The notes under the pieces: model-generated
The model's database searches: none
What the model was told of the DNA's origin: nothing
Seen by the model: only the letters and a program-made list of their open reading frames with translations
Assembly: GCA_001295905.1 (NCBI GenBank)
Contig: LJHT01000017.1
Location: forward strand, 1 to 64,000
Length of the DNA: 64,000 bases
DNA from: a beta proteobacterium AAP51
Lineage (GTDB): Bacteria > Pseudomonadota > Gammaproteobacteria > Burkholderiales > Burkholderiaceae_C
Direction: 5' to 3'
Position numbers and translations under genes: made by a program
Shown: one piece after another, positions 30,451 through 37,649 of the stretch
Layout: every line of letters starts with the position of its first letter
Position numbering within the stretch: position 1 is the first letter of the stretch

Positions 30451-31878
30451 ATGGCCATCTCGTCCGCCGGAATCGGCAGCGGTCTTGACGTGCAAGGCAT
30501 CGTCAACCAGCTGCTCAACATCGAGCGCGCGCCCATCCGCCAGCTGCAAAGCGAGGCGGGGCGGCTGCAAACCCAACTTTCGGCATTCGGCCGCGTGCAA
30601 AGCTCGCTGTCGACGCTGCGCGACGCCTCCACGAAACTGAACCAGCCCGACACCTGGCGCGCCGCCAAGGCCACCAGCGCCGACACCGCGCTGGTGGGCG
30701 CCACCGCCACCGGCGCGGCGCAGTCGGGCAGCTACAGCATCAACGTCAGCCGCCTGGCTGCAGCGCAAACCTTGTCGAGCACGAGCTTCGCCAATGCCAA
30801 CGCCACCGTGGGCTCGGGCATCCTGCGCATCGAACTGGGCGACTTCGACGCCCAGCCGCCCGTGCCCAAGGCCGGTGCCTCGATGGTGGAAGTGGTCATA
30901 GACCCCAGCAACAGCTCGCTGAGCAGCATCCGCGACCAGATCAACGAAGCCGGCGCCGGCGTGGTGGCCAGCGTGGTGAACGACGTCTCGGGCGCCCGCC
31001 TGGTGGTGCGCTCCACGCAGACCGGCCTGGAAAACGGCTTCCGCATGCAGGTGCTGGACGACGACGGCAACGACACCAACGCCTCCGGCCTGTCGGCGCT
31101 GGCCTTCGACCCCGCCGCGGCCACCAACCCCATGAGCCGCCCGCAGCCGGCGCAGAACGCCATCGCCACCATCAACGGCGTGCAGGTGGAATCGGCCTCG
31201 AACACGATGGACAAGGTGGTGGAAGGGCTCAGCTTCCAGCTGCGCAAGGTGGGTACCACCGAAGTGCAGGTGGAGCCCGACACCGAGGCGCTGAAGAAGT
31301 CGGTGGACGACTTCGTCAAGGCCTACAACGAAAGCATCAAGCTGCTGCGCGAGCAGACGCGCTTCGACCCCAACACCAAGCAGGCCGGTCCGCTGCAGGG
31401 CGACCGCTCGGGCGCGGCCATGCTGTCGCAGCTGCGCGGCCTGTTCACCGGCACCGGCGGCAACAGCGGCGTGTTCTCGCGCCTGCAGGAAGTGGGGCTG
31501 GAGCTCGACACCGACGGCATCATCAAGGTCAACGACACCCGGCTCTCGGCCGCGCTGACCCAGGGCCCCGAGCTGCAGAAGCTGTTTGCCAACGTCGACG
31601 CCACGAACCCGGCCAACCAGGGCTTCGCGCGGCGTTTCGAAGGCTGGCTGAAGCTTTCGCTGGATAGCGACGGCACGCTCGACAGCCGCACGCAAAGCCT
31701 GCAGGCCCGGGTGAAGAACAACGAGGCCGCCCAGGAACGCCTGGAAGACCGCGTGGCGCGCACCGAGCAGCGCCTGCTGCGCCAGTACAACGCGCTGGAC
31801 ACGCGCATCGGCCAGCTCAGCGGCCTTGCCAGCTACGTGAACCAGCAGTTCTCGGTGCAGAACAACAACAACCGCTGA
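30451..31878 (+). CDS. fliD: Flagellar filament capping protein
   Basis: 475 residues from ATG at 30451, preceded by GGGAG. The N-terminal FliD signature ISSAGIGSGLDVQGIVNQLL is followed by a coiled segment; the flagellin-hook IN motif region and the C-terminal FliD domain (VEGLSFQLRKVGTTEVQV; DDFVKAYNESIKLLREQ; LDTRIGQLSGLASYVNQQF) are complete. FliD forms the cap under which flagellin subunits fold as they leave the filament channel. It follows the two flagellin genes and precedes fliS, as in other betaproteobacteria. Confidence 0.95.
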   Translation: MAISSAGIGSGLDVQGIVNQLLNIERAPIRQLQSEAGRLQTQLSAFGRVQSSLSTLRDASTKLNQPDTWRAAKATSADTALVGATATGAAQSGSYSINVSRLAAAQTLSSTSFANANATVGSGILRIELGDFDAQPPVPKAGASMVEVVIDPSNSSLSSIRDQINEAGAGVVASVVNDVSGARLVVRSTQTGLENGFRMQVLDDDGNDTNASGLSALAFDPAAATNPMSRPQPAQNAIATINGVQVESASNTMDKVVEGLSFQLRKVGTTEVQVEPDTEALKKSVDDFVKAYNESIKLLREQTRFDPNTKQAGPLQGDRSGAAMLSQLRGLFTGTGGNSGVFSRLQEVGLELDTDGIIKVNDTRLSAALTQGPELQKLFANVDATNPANQGFARRFEGWLKLSLDSDGTLDSRTQSLQARVKNNEAAQERLEDRVARTEQRLLRQYNALDTRIGQLSGLASYVNQQFSVQNNNNR

Positions 31879-31893
31879 GCCCTCCGCATGCGA

Positions 31894-31938
31894 GCACAAC
31901 GCCGGGCCTGCCTCAAGCAGCCCCGGCGTTGTGCTTTT
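31894..31938 (+). terminator. Rho-independent terminator after fliD
   Basis: A 13-bp stem (31894-31906 with 31922-31934) topped by a second small stem (CTGC/GCAG) and followed by TTTT. It separates fliD from the fliS promoter. Confidence 0.9.
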
Positions 31939-31956
31939 CCGGGGTCCGGCGACGCC

Positions 31957-31983
31957 TCAAGTCAGCGCGGCCGGCACCGATAA
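31957..31983 (+). promoter_or_regulatory. Sigma-28 promoter for fliS
   Basis: TCAA at 31957-31960, a 15-base spacer, then ACCGATAA at 31976-31983, seven of eight matches to the FliA -10 consensus. This is the best FliA-type promoter in the window. It lies 30 bases before the fliS ATG and just after the fliD terminator. Confidence 0.75.
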
Positions 31984-32013
31984 AAAGGCATCCCGTCTGC
32001 AGTACCCCACGAC

Positions 32014-32442
32014 ATGTACGCAACCTCGATGTTTTCGCCCAGGCGCGCCGCCCAGGCCGCGGCTTCCTACCAGGCCACGGGCCTGGAGATCCAGGTCGCC
32101 GGTGCAGACGCGCACCGCCTCGTCACGCTGCTGTTCGAAGGGTTCGACGCCTCGGTCTCGGATGCCCAGGGCGCGCTGCAGACGCAGGACGTCGAGCGCA
32201 AGTGCCGCGCCATCACGCGGGCCATGCGCATCGTCGACGAAGGCCTGCGCCAGCACCTGAACCTCAGCGCCGGCGGCGCGCTGGCGCAAGACCTCAATGA
32301 GCTGTACGCCTACGTCTCCAGCCGCCTGATGCTGGCCAACGCCCGCAACGACAGCGAGATGCTGGGCGAGTGCAAGCGTCTGATGCGCCCGCTGCACGAG
32401 GCCTGGGTGGCCATCGGCCAGAAGACCGAAGTTTCCCGCTGA
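32014..32442 (+). CDS. fliS: Flagellin-specific chaperone FliS
   Basis: 142 residues, helical FliS family. N-terminal YQATGLEIQVAGADAHRLVTLLFEG and central HLNLSAGGALAQDLNELYAYV are characteristic. It keeps flagellin monomeric in the cytoplasm and hands it to FlhA for export. It is followed by fliT after 18 bases, so the two form a chaperone operon driven by the sigma-28 promoter at 31957-31983. Confidence 0.92.
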   Translation: MYATSMFSPRRAAQAAASYQATGLEIQVAGADAHRLVTLLFEGFDASVSDAQGALQTQDVERKCRAITRAMRIVDEGLRQHLNLSAGGALAQDLNELYAYVSSRLMLANARNDSEMLGECKRLMRPLHEAWVAIGQKTEVSR

Positions 32443-32460
32443 GCCCGACCAAGGACCCCC

Positions 32461-32799
32461 ATGGACCCGCAACTGCTCAGCTATTACGAAGCCATCGAAA
32501 GCGCCAGTGTCGACATGCTGGCCGCGGCCCGCGCCGGCAACTGGGACGAGGTGGTCAAGCTCGAAGGCGCCTGCGTGCTGCTCATCAGCCGGCTGAAGAA
32601 CGCCGCGCAAGAGCCGCCCGCAGCAAGCGGCGCGAGCCACAGCCCCGGCCAGGCGCAGGCGCTGGAACTGGCCAAGGCCAAGTCGCGCATCATGCAGCGC
32701 ATCCTGGTGAACGACGCCGAGATCCGCCACCTGGCCGAGCCCTGGCTGCAAGACCTGGACGACACCCTGGCCGGCCGCCGCAACAAGAGCCTGCACTGA
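32461..32799 (+). CDS. fliT: Flagellar export chaperone FliT
   Basis: 112 residues, helical, with AAGGA-type ribosome site before ATG 32461. The N-terminal helix LLSYYEAIESASVDMLAAARAGNWDEVV and the C-terminal LVNDAEIRHLAEPWLQDLDDTLAG match FliT. FliT binds the cap protein FliD and, in enteric bacteria, also inhibits FlhDC. Identification relies on size, helical pattern and the fliD-fliS-fliT order, because FliT sequences diverge quickly. Confidence 0.85.
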   Translation: MDPQLLSYYEAIESASVDMLAAARAGNWDEVVKLEGACVLLISRLKNAAQEPPAASGASHSPGQAQALELAKAKSRIMQRILVNDAEIRHLAEPWLQDLDDTLAGRRNKSLH

Positions 32800-32868
32800 A
32801 ACGGCCGGCATGCCGGCTTGCCCACTGCGGCAGGCCGGCGCCCTTCCCCACCTCGCTCCAGACCGCCC

Positions 32869-33636
32869 ATGTTCCAGGACACCCGCCCCGCCGAACTCGA
32901 CGCCTCGGGTGGCCATGATCCCTGGGGCCCGTTTCGCGTGGCGTCACCCGCCGAGGGCCTGGCGCTGCTGCGCGCCGTGCGCGACGGCCAGGTGCCGGTG
33001 GTGCTGAGCGCGCCCTGCGGCACCGCGCTGGGCGTGAGCCTGTGGGCCGTGGACGAAACCCAGCAAAGGCTGAACTTCAGCGTGGATGCACTGGCGCCCC
33101 AGCTGCCCGCGCTGCTGAGCGCCGACGAAACCGTGGCCGTGGCCTACCTCGAAAGCGTGAAGCTGCAGTTCGACCTGCACGGGCTGACGCTGGTGCGCGG
33201 CGCGAAGAGCAGCGCGCTGCAGAGCGGCCTGCCGCGCGACATCTACCGCTTCCAGCGCCGCAACGCCTACCGCGTGCGGCCGCGCGCCACCCACGGGCCG
33301 GTGGCCAGCTTCCGCCACCCCGGCTGGCCCGAGATGGCGCTGCGGCTGCGCGTGCTGGACATCAGCATCGGCGGCTGCGCGCTGTGGCTGCCGGGCGACG
33401 TGCCGCCGCTGCAGGCCGGCACGCTGGTGAGCGGCATGCACATCGAGCTCGACATCGACAGCAGCTTCGACAGCGCCGTGCGCCTGCAGCACGTGAGCGC
33501 GGTGGGCGCCGCACCGGGCGAGCAGGGCGTGCGCATCGGCTGTGAATGGCAGCAGCTGGGCGCGCCGGCCGAGCGCGTGCTGCAACGCTGGATCGACCGC
33601 ACGCAGCGGCGGCGGCACCTGCTCGGCCTGGACTAG
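32869..33636 (+). CDS. ycgR: PilZ-domain flagellar brake protein (YcgR-like)
   Basis: 255 residues from ATG at 32869, preferred over an upstream TTG at 32818. The N-terminal half is the YcgR/PilZN domain (about 20-125). The PilZ domain follows, with RRNAYRVRP near residue 130 and DISIGGCAL near residue 165, the c-di-GMP-binding RxxxR and D/NxSxxG motifs. YcgR slows the motor when bound to c-di-GMP. It is the last host gene before the integrated element; before insertion it would have faced fliE tail to tail. Confidence 0.9.
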   Translation: MFQDTRPAELDASGGHDPWGPFRVASPAEGLALLRAVRDGQVPVVLSAPCGTALGVSLWAVDETQQRLNFSVDALAPQLPALLSADETVAVAYLESVKLQFDLHGLTLVRGAKSSALQSGLPRDIYRFQRRNAYRVRPRATHGPVASFRHPGWPEMALRLRVLDISIGGCALWLPGDVPPLQAGTLVSGMHIELDIDSSFDSAVRLQHVSAVGAAPGEQGVRIGCEWQQLGAPAERVLQRWIDRTQRRRHLLGLD

Positions 33637-33664
33637 GCCCGGGCGCGGCGCTGGCGCGCCACGC

Positions 33665-33683
33665 TCACACCTGCATGTTCATC
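33665..33683. repeat. Left attachment core (attL side)
   Basis: TCACACCTGCATGTTCATC, identical over 19 bases to 44287-44305. The sequence corresponds to the last five codons and stop of fliE on the minus strand. Flanks differ on both sides (CGC before, GGG after). Confidence 0.9.
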
Positions 33684-33875
33684 GGGTCAGACACCACGGC
33701 CGGCTGTCGTTTCCGGCCGATTGGGTGTACTTCCGGGTGTACCGACCAGGCCTCAGGCCAGGATCGGCCCATAGAGGCCGGGATCGGTCCGACCTGGGGT
33801 GCACCCACCAGGCCGGGGCGGAACGTGCCGGGAAAGGCCAATCCCGCGGGGCGCCCGACCAGCTCCAGAAAGAGA

Positions 33876-33905
33876 AACGCCCGCCAGGCGGACCGGGCGG
33901 GCGTT
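33876..33905 (-). terminator. Terminator of the leftmost element gene
   Basis: Ten-base stem AACGCCCGCC (33876-33885) with its complement at 33896-33905. On the minus strand it is followed by a TTTCTCTTTCT tract. It lies 17 bases beyond the stop of the gene at 33923-34153. Confidence 0.75.
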
Positions 33906-33922
33906 GAGGGTGGTGCTAGCGG

Positions 33923-34153
33923 TCAGGGCTGGTCTTCTTCTATGGCCCCAATCAGCCAATACCCGTCGTTCGCCACCCTATCGGACAGCTCTTGTGCGTC
34001 GCCTTTCTCCACCCACTCGGCCCATTCGTCCGGCGTCAGGAACGTAGCGAAGCAACCGTGTGTGACGACATAGCCTCTGTCGGGGATGACAGCGAGCATC
34101 GACCCCGCGGCCACCAGTTGAACGACGAGGCGCAGCTCTTCAGGTTTTCCCAT
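33923..34153 (-). CDS. Small protein of unknown function (element)
   Basis: 76 residues from ATG at 34153, chosen over the ATG at 34165 because GGAG lies 6 bases upstream of it. Sequence begins MGKPEELRLVVQLVAAG and contains GCFATFLTPDEWAEWVEKGD and a hydrophobic strand near GYWLIGAI. No family recognised. It has its own terminator downstream. Confidence 0.55.
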   Translation of the reverse strand: MGKPEELRLVVQLVAAGSMLAVIPDRGYVVTHGCFATFLTPDEWAEWVEKGDAQELSDRVANDGYWLIGAIEEDQP

Positions 34154-34276
34154 TGCAATCTCCATCGGTTAAGGGAGCCGCAACGGTAGTGAGGGGCCAG
34201 GTGCCGACATGGCGGTTTTGGGCCCTTCGGAGACCTGCCCCGCGGGTCGGTCTACCTATGACAGCGGACGCAAAAA

Positions 34277-34325
34277 GGCCCGTCACTCTCGTTCCGGCAG
34301 CCGCCGGTGCGGCGCGTGACGGGCC
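34277..34325 (-). terminator. Strong terminator after a small membrane-protein gene
   Basis: Perfect 10-bp stem GGCCCGTCAC (34277-34286) with 34316-34325, with a T-run on the minus strand (34272-34276). It sits 5 bases beyond the stop of the 41-codon ORF at 34331-34456, which supports that ORF being expressed. Confidence 0.8.
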
Positions 34326-34330
34326 AGGGG

Positions 34331-34456
34331 TCAGAAGCCGATGGTCGCCAGGATGCCGACGACAGCGCCGCCGGCCCCAGCCACGATGACGACCAGGGCA
34401 TGCAGTAACCTCAGAGACGCTTCCCGCGGCGAGAGGTGATCGGGTCGGTGATCCAT
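34331..34456 (-). CDS. 41-residue single-pass membrane protein, unknown function (element)
   Basis: Read on the minus strand from ATG at 34456 to TGA at 34331. It has a charged N-terminal 16 residues (MDHRPDHLSPREASLRL...) and one hydrophobic helix, LLHALVVIVAGAGGAVVGIL, ending in ATIGF. A strong terminator follows directly. The size and topology suit a small toxin, holin-like or regulatory membrane peptide, but none is identified. The Shine-Dalgarno is weak. Confidence 0.45.
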   Translation of the reverse strand: MDHRPDHLSPREASLRLLHALVVIVAGAGGAVVGILATIGF

Positions 34457-34593
34457 GCGCGGGTACACCCACGGCACTTAGCCCGAATCCTGTAAATGGA
34501 GGAAGAGCGCAGCCGTCCCTAAAGCGATGGCGGCTTTCAAGCACTGTTGAACGGCTAAACTGTGCGGAGAGTAAGCAATCAAACTCCCCGAAC

Positions 34594-35253
34594 ATGCCGA
34601 AAAAGAGCCAGGAACAGAATCCGTCTCCGGACAAGGCAAAGGTGCGAATCTTCTTTGCCGAGATCGAGGGTAACAACGAGAGCGTCAAGGAGGCGGTCAG
34701 GGCCATGGTGCAGGCCATAAACCGCCCCTCTCCAACAACCGCTCGCATTGCCACCCACGGCAACGCAGCATCCTTGGCTGCTCCAACAGACGACGCGGCT
34801 CCAGCAGAAGAGTTGGAAGCCGATGATCAGATTGACGGCGAACATGAGGCGGAAATGCCTGCCGCTCCGGCGCGAAAGGCACGGGGGACCGGACCAAAGA
34901 AGAATCACAACGCCGGGATCGAGCTCGTCCCGAACATGAACTTCCGGCCAACCGGCGAGAAGCCGCTGAAGGACTTCTTTGCCGAAAAGGCACCGAAGAC
35001 CGACGGCGATCAGACCATCGTTGTGATGTATTACATGCAGCACATGATGTCGATGACTGGCATGGGCTACGGCCACATCCGTACAGCGTTCCGCGACGTG
35101 AGCAAGCCCCTACCGGCGGATCTGCGATCGACAGTCCGACACCTGAAGAGCCGGAAGGCGTATGTAACCGGCGAGCCTGATTCGTTTCAGGTGACGACCC
35201 AGGGCGAAAACTTTGTTGAGCATGACATGGGCGGCCAGGGAGGTCCCGAGTAG
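34594..35253 (+). CDS. Protein of unknown function with C-terminal winged-helix-like domain; first gene of cargo pair
   Basis: 219 residues. The N-terminus KVRIFFAEIEGNNESVKEAV suggests a small alpha/beta module, then a long acidic/Pro-Ala linker (about 55-105), then a helical C-terminal domain with TIVVMYYMQHMMSMTGMG and PADLRSTVRHLKSRKAYV, followed by TTQGENFVEHDM, a pattern like winged-helix proteins found in bacterial accessory islands. It is 5 bases upstream of a DUF4145-like gene and visibly lower in GC than its surroundings: 33 of 60 bases at 34621-34680 are G or C, against 42 of 60 at 46501-46560. Function unknown. Confidence 0.65.
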   Translation: MPKKSQEQNPSPDKAKVRIFFAEIEGNNESVKEAVRAMVQAINRPSPTTARIATHGNAASLAAPTDDAAPAEELEADDQIDGEHEAEMPAAPARKARGTGPKKNHNAGIELVPNMNFRPTGEKPLKDFFAEKAPKTDGDQTIVVMYYMQHMMSMTGMGYGHIRTAFRDVSKPLPADLRSTVRHLKSRKAYVTGEPDSFQVTTQGENFVEHDMGGQGGPE

Positions 35254-35258
35254 CCACC

Positions 35259-36002
35259 ATGCACCTCTCCCTGGAGGACTTCTGTGAGCTGGTAAAGGGT
35301 CTCGAGAAGACAAACGCAGAGAAGGCGCTGGCTCTGCTCTGGTATCACGACCGAAAGCAGCCTGACTTGGCCATGTCGGCCGGGCAACTCACGCGGTTGC
35401 TGGGTGACCACCACATCGGCACGGCGAACTCCACGGCGCTTGCTGGGGCGATTCGCCGGACCAGGCTGGCTTCCGAGAGAACCGCCGGGTTTTCGCTCAA
35501 GCCTGGATCACGCAAGCTCATACGTGACTGGCTGCCATCGCACCTAGAGGGCGTGCAACCGGTGATGGACCATGCGTCAGGATTTCTGCCGGAGGCAGTC
35601 TGGCGTAGCAATCGCGGCTACGTCGAGGCTGTGTGCCGTGAGCTTAACGGCTGCTTCCGCGCGGCGTTCTACAACTCGGCGGCTGTCATGCTGCGCCGGT
35701 TGCTCGAGACGCTCATCATCGAAGCGTATGAACACCTCGGCCGAGAGAATGAGATACGGGATGCCGGCGGCAACTACTTCATGCTGGTCGACCTCGTGGA
35801 GCGCGCCTGCGGAGAGAAAGGGCATGCTGGCCTGAACCTCGGCCGTGATGCAAAGGCAGCGCTCAAGGAGGCCCGCCAGATCGGTAACTGGGCCGCCCAT
35901 GCTCGTCGGTTTATTGCACATGCTAGCGACCTGACAAAACTGCAATCCGGCGCACGCCTGGTGGTGCAGGAATTGATTCAGATCGCGGGCATCGGGCGCT
36001 AG
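35259..36002 (+). CDS. DUF4145/HEPN-like protein; second gene of cargo pair
   Basis: 247 residues. The N-terminal 95 residues form a helical module (MHLSLEDFCELVKGLEKTN). The C-terminal half resembles DUF4145, a HEPN-superfamily domain: FYNSAAVMLRRLLETLIIEA, then FMLVDLVERAC, then KEARQIGNWAAHARRFIAH. An Rx4H arrangement (RRFIAH) is compatible with the HEPN RNase motif but is weak evidence. It lies 5 bases after the preceding gene, so they are one operon on the strand opposite to the rest of the element. HEPN-type proteins often act in toxin or abortive-infection systems; that role here is inference. Confidence 0.65.
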   Translation: MHLSLEDFCELVKGLEKTNAEKALALLWYHDRKQPDLAMSAGQLTRLLGDHHIGTANSTALAGAIRRTRLASERTAGFSLKPGSRKLIRDWLPSHLEGVQPVMDHASGFLPEAVWRSNRGYVEAVCRELNGCFRAAFYNSAAVMLRRLLETLIIEAYEHLGRENEIRDAGGNYFMLVDLVERACGEKGHAGLNLGRDAKAALKEARQIGNWAAHARRFIAHASDLTKLQSGARLVVQELIQIAGIGR

Positions 36003-36049
36003 TCAAGTATTGAACAGCCCTCCTTGTAGGGCCGATTGGTAAGGGGCCA

Positions 36050-36325
36050 TCAGCTGGCGGGTTCGTCAGTGAAGGAGGCCCGGGTCGCCGCGTAGGCAAC
36101 CAGGTCCTCGAAGGTCGGGATGTCGAACAGCTCGCTGGACTTGATCAAGACGACCCGCTTGCCGTCGTCGTAGGCCCAGGTGCCGAAGCCGGCCGGCTCG
36201 AAGGCGCCGCCTGCCTCCATCGCCATTACGCGGAACTTGTTGAGCTTCGGCTGCGGGTTCATCCGGCGCTTGGCCTTCACGGGGGCGGTTTCGGCAGCGG
36301 CTTGGGTCGGCGTCGTCGTGTTCAT
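36050..36325 (-). CDS. Small protein of unknown function (element)
   Basis: 91 residues from ATG at 36325 with AAAGGA upstream. It begins MNTTTPTQAAAETAPVKAKR and has a folded-looking C-terminal part (FGTWAYDDGKRVVLIKSSEL, FEDLVAYAATRASF). No family recognised. It is separated from the capsid operon by a terminator and a 350-base gap, so it is likely an independent unit. It converges with the plus-strand cargo pair. Confidence 0.6.
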   Translation of the reverse strand: MNTTTPTQAAAETAPVKAKRRMNPQPKLNKFRVMAMEAGGAFEPAGFGTWAYDDGKRVVLIKSSELFDIPTFEDLVAYAATRASFTDEPAS

Positions 36326-36739
36326 GGAGCGGTCCTTTCGGTTGGGGTGGAGAAGCGGTATGGGTATGACTTTGAGATAGCCAGATCCCGAACGTCCACC
36401 CCGCTCCAGGCCCTATTACGAGATGTTGCTGGGCAACAAGAAGCCCCGGGGCCTTTCGACCTCCGGGGCTTCGTTTCTGACCCAAGCCGTTCCCGTCCAC
36501 TACATACCGACTACCCATGCACTTCGGGCGCTATACCCCCTGCCCATTCGGTATGCCGACCTCGCTGGCCAAAACACAAATCTCGCTTCGAGAAAAATTA
36601 GGCGAACGGTCCTGAACTACCTGTCGATTAGAAATGCAAACACCCCCCGGGAGGGTATGTCTGCCTAATGCAATGAAAAAAGCCCGAATGACACGAATGC
36701 CATTCGGGCTAATGGGCCGTCCAAAGCCACAAGGATCAT
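36326..36739. other. Gene-free stretch with two hairpins in the element
   Basis: About 410 bases, more AT-rich than the neighbours. It holds a terminator-like hairpin with 10-bp stem (36440-36449 with 36463-36472, then GTTTCT on the plus strand) that has no obvious plus-strand gene before it, and the terminator of the capsid operon at 36676-36711. It presumably contains the promoter of the 36050-36325 gene; a small RNA or a cis-acting site is possible. Confidence 0.4.
36676..36711 (-). terminator. Terminator of the capsid operon
   Basis: Stem AGCCCGAATG (36682-36691) with CATTCGGGCT (36702-36711), followed on the minus strand by TTTTTT (36681-36676). It lies about 30 bases beyond the stop of the last gene of the operon (36740). 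Confidence 0.85.
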
Positions 36740-37111
36740 TCAGTGCATCTGGCCTTCGGGGATGTCCACCACGTTCATGGCGTTAAGCAGGATCGTGCCG
36801 GCCAGTTCCATGAGGCCATCGACCCGGTCCGCATGCGACTCCAGGCCCTCGAACGTCGCAGGCGGCACGGTCTTGACCATGACCGCATCGACCAGGGTCT
36901 TCAGGGGCATGCTGACCATGCCATCGACAACCGGCACCTCGGTCGGGGCGAAGCTGCCGGCGAACCACACCAGCAGTGCCCCATTGAGCCCAGGACGGCC
37001 TCGAAGCAGCCCATCCCGCGGGTTGGGCTCCTCTGTGATGTGGACCGCCGGAGCGTCCGCATAGGAGCCGAACGGGCGATGCACTGTGACCCGGAGAAGG
37101 GAGCCGCTCAT
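36740..37111 (-). CDS. Unknown protein, last gene of capsid operon
   Basis: 123 residues; the start overlaps the preceding stop as ATGA. Begins MSGSLLRVTVHRPFGSYADA; mostly beta-strand-like in the first half and helical at the end (LMELAGTILLNAMNVVDIP). No family recognised. Its position downstream of the capsid gene suggests a virion or head-assembly role. Confidence 0.6.
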   Translation of the reverse strand: MSGSLLRVTVHRPFGSYADAPAVHITEEPNPRDGLLRGRPGLNGALLVWFAGSFAPTEVPVVDGMVSMPLKTLVDAVMVKTVPPATFEGLESHADRVDGLMELAGTILLNAMNVVDIPEGQMH

Positions 37112-37377
37112 GCCGGGTCCACCTTGGCGTTCAGAGCCCGGACCTGCGCTTCGACCTTGTCCATGCGTTCGCCCAGGGGGTTAGTCCGCATCTCGATGCC
37201 GGCCTTCGTGGCCTTGCCGATCTCCGATGCGAACTGCTCGATCATCGGCTTCGTGACCGCTGGAGCGCGGGCCTCCAGGATCTTCACTCGGGCCTCGAGG
37301 GCCTTCGTCTTCTCTCGTTCCGCGGACAGGAGTGAGGCCACCACCTGGCAGACGGCTTCGTACTCTTCTGTCGTCAT
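37108..37377 (-). CDS. Coiled-coil protein of capsid operon, unknown function
   Basis: 89 residues from ATG at 37377 (ATGA overlap with the upstream gene). Mostly charged helix: LLSAEREKTKALEARVKILE, then GERMDKVEAQVRALNAKV. Small coiled-coil proteins beside capsid genes are often scaffolds or head decoration factors; this is a suggestion only. Confidence 0.6.
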   Translation of the reverse strand: MTTEEYEAVCQVVASLLSAEREKTKALEARVKILEARAPAVTKPMIEQFASEIGKATKAGIEMRTNPLGERMDKVEAQVRALNAKVDPA

Positions 37378-37649
37378 GTTGCAGGCCCTCCGGTTTGCGG
37401 TACGAGGGTTGCCCCGGTCATCAGGCCGGTGACGGGGTCGCGCTCGACCGTCAGTCTCCAAGGCACCTGCTTCGGCATCTCCGTGATGGCGACTTCTGCC
37501 GGGACAGACGCCGTGGGTTCGGCCGTTGGGGTGGGTTCCTTGATGGCCTGCACGACGACCGGGTCCTGCACGCCGTGGGCCAGGTCGCCCAGGAGGCGCT
37601 TCACGTCCAGCACCATCTGCTTCTTGTCGATGTTCATTGCGGCCCCCAT
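37374..37649 (-). CDS. Unknown protein downstream of the capsid gene
   Basis: 91 residues, beginning at the capsid stop (TGATG, one-base overlap); an ATG four codons later (MNIDKKQMVLDVKRLL) may be the real start. Proline/threonine-rich middle and a short beta-like end (WRLTVERDPVTGLMTGATLV). No family recognised. Confidence 0.6.
   Translation of the reverse strand: MGAAMNIDKKQMVLDVKRLLGDLAHGVQDPVVVQAIKEPTPTAEPTASVPAEVAITEMPKQVPWRLTVERDPVTGLMTGATLVPQTGGPAT

Larger units (their letters stand above)
33637..33922. other. Gene-free left end of the integrated element
   Basis: Holds 28 bases of host sequence after ycgR, the left 19-bp attachment core (33665-33683) and then element DNA with short repeats such as GGGTGTACTTCCGGGTGTAC (33723-33742), GGCCGGGATCGGTCC and GGGGTGCACCCACC. 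These could be integrase arm sites, but this was not established. A terminator for the leftmost element gene closes the stretch. Confidence 0.4.

Noticed and set aside
33665..33683. tRNA or tmRNA gene as the attachment site
   Set aside because: The core is the end of fliE; no cloverleaf can be drawn around either copy, and no tRNA gene was seen in the window.
34140..34763. 207-codon minus-strand frame across the start of the cargo cassette
   Set aside because: It spans a terminator and two better-supported frames and shows no protein-like composition; treated as a shadow.
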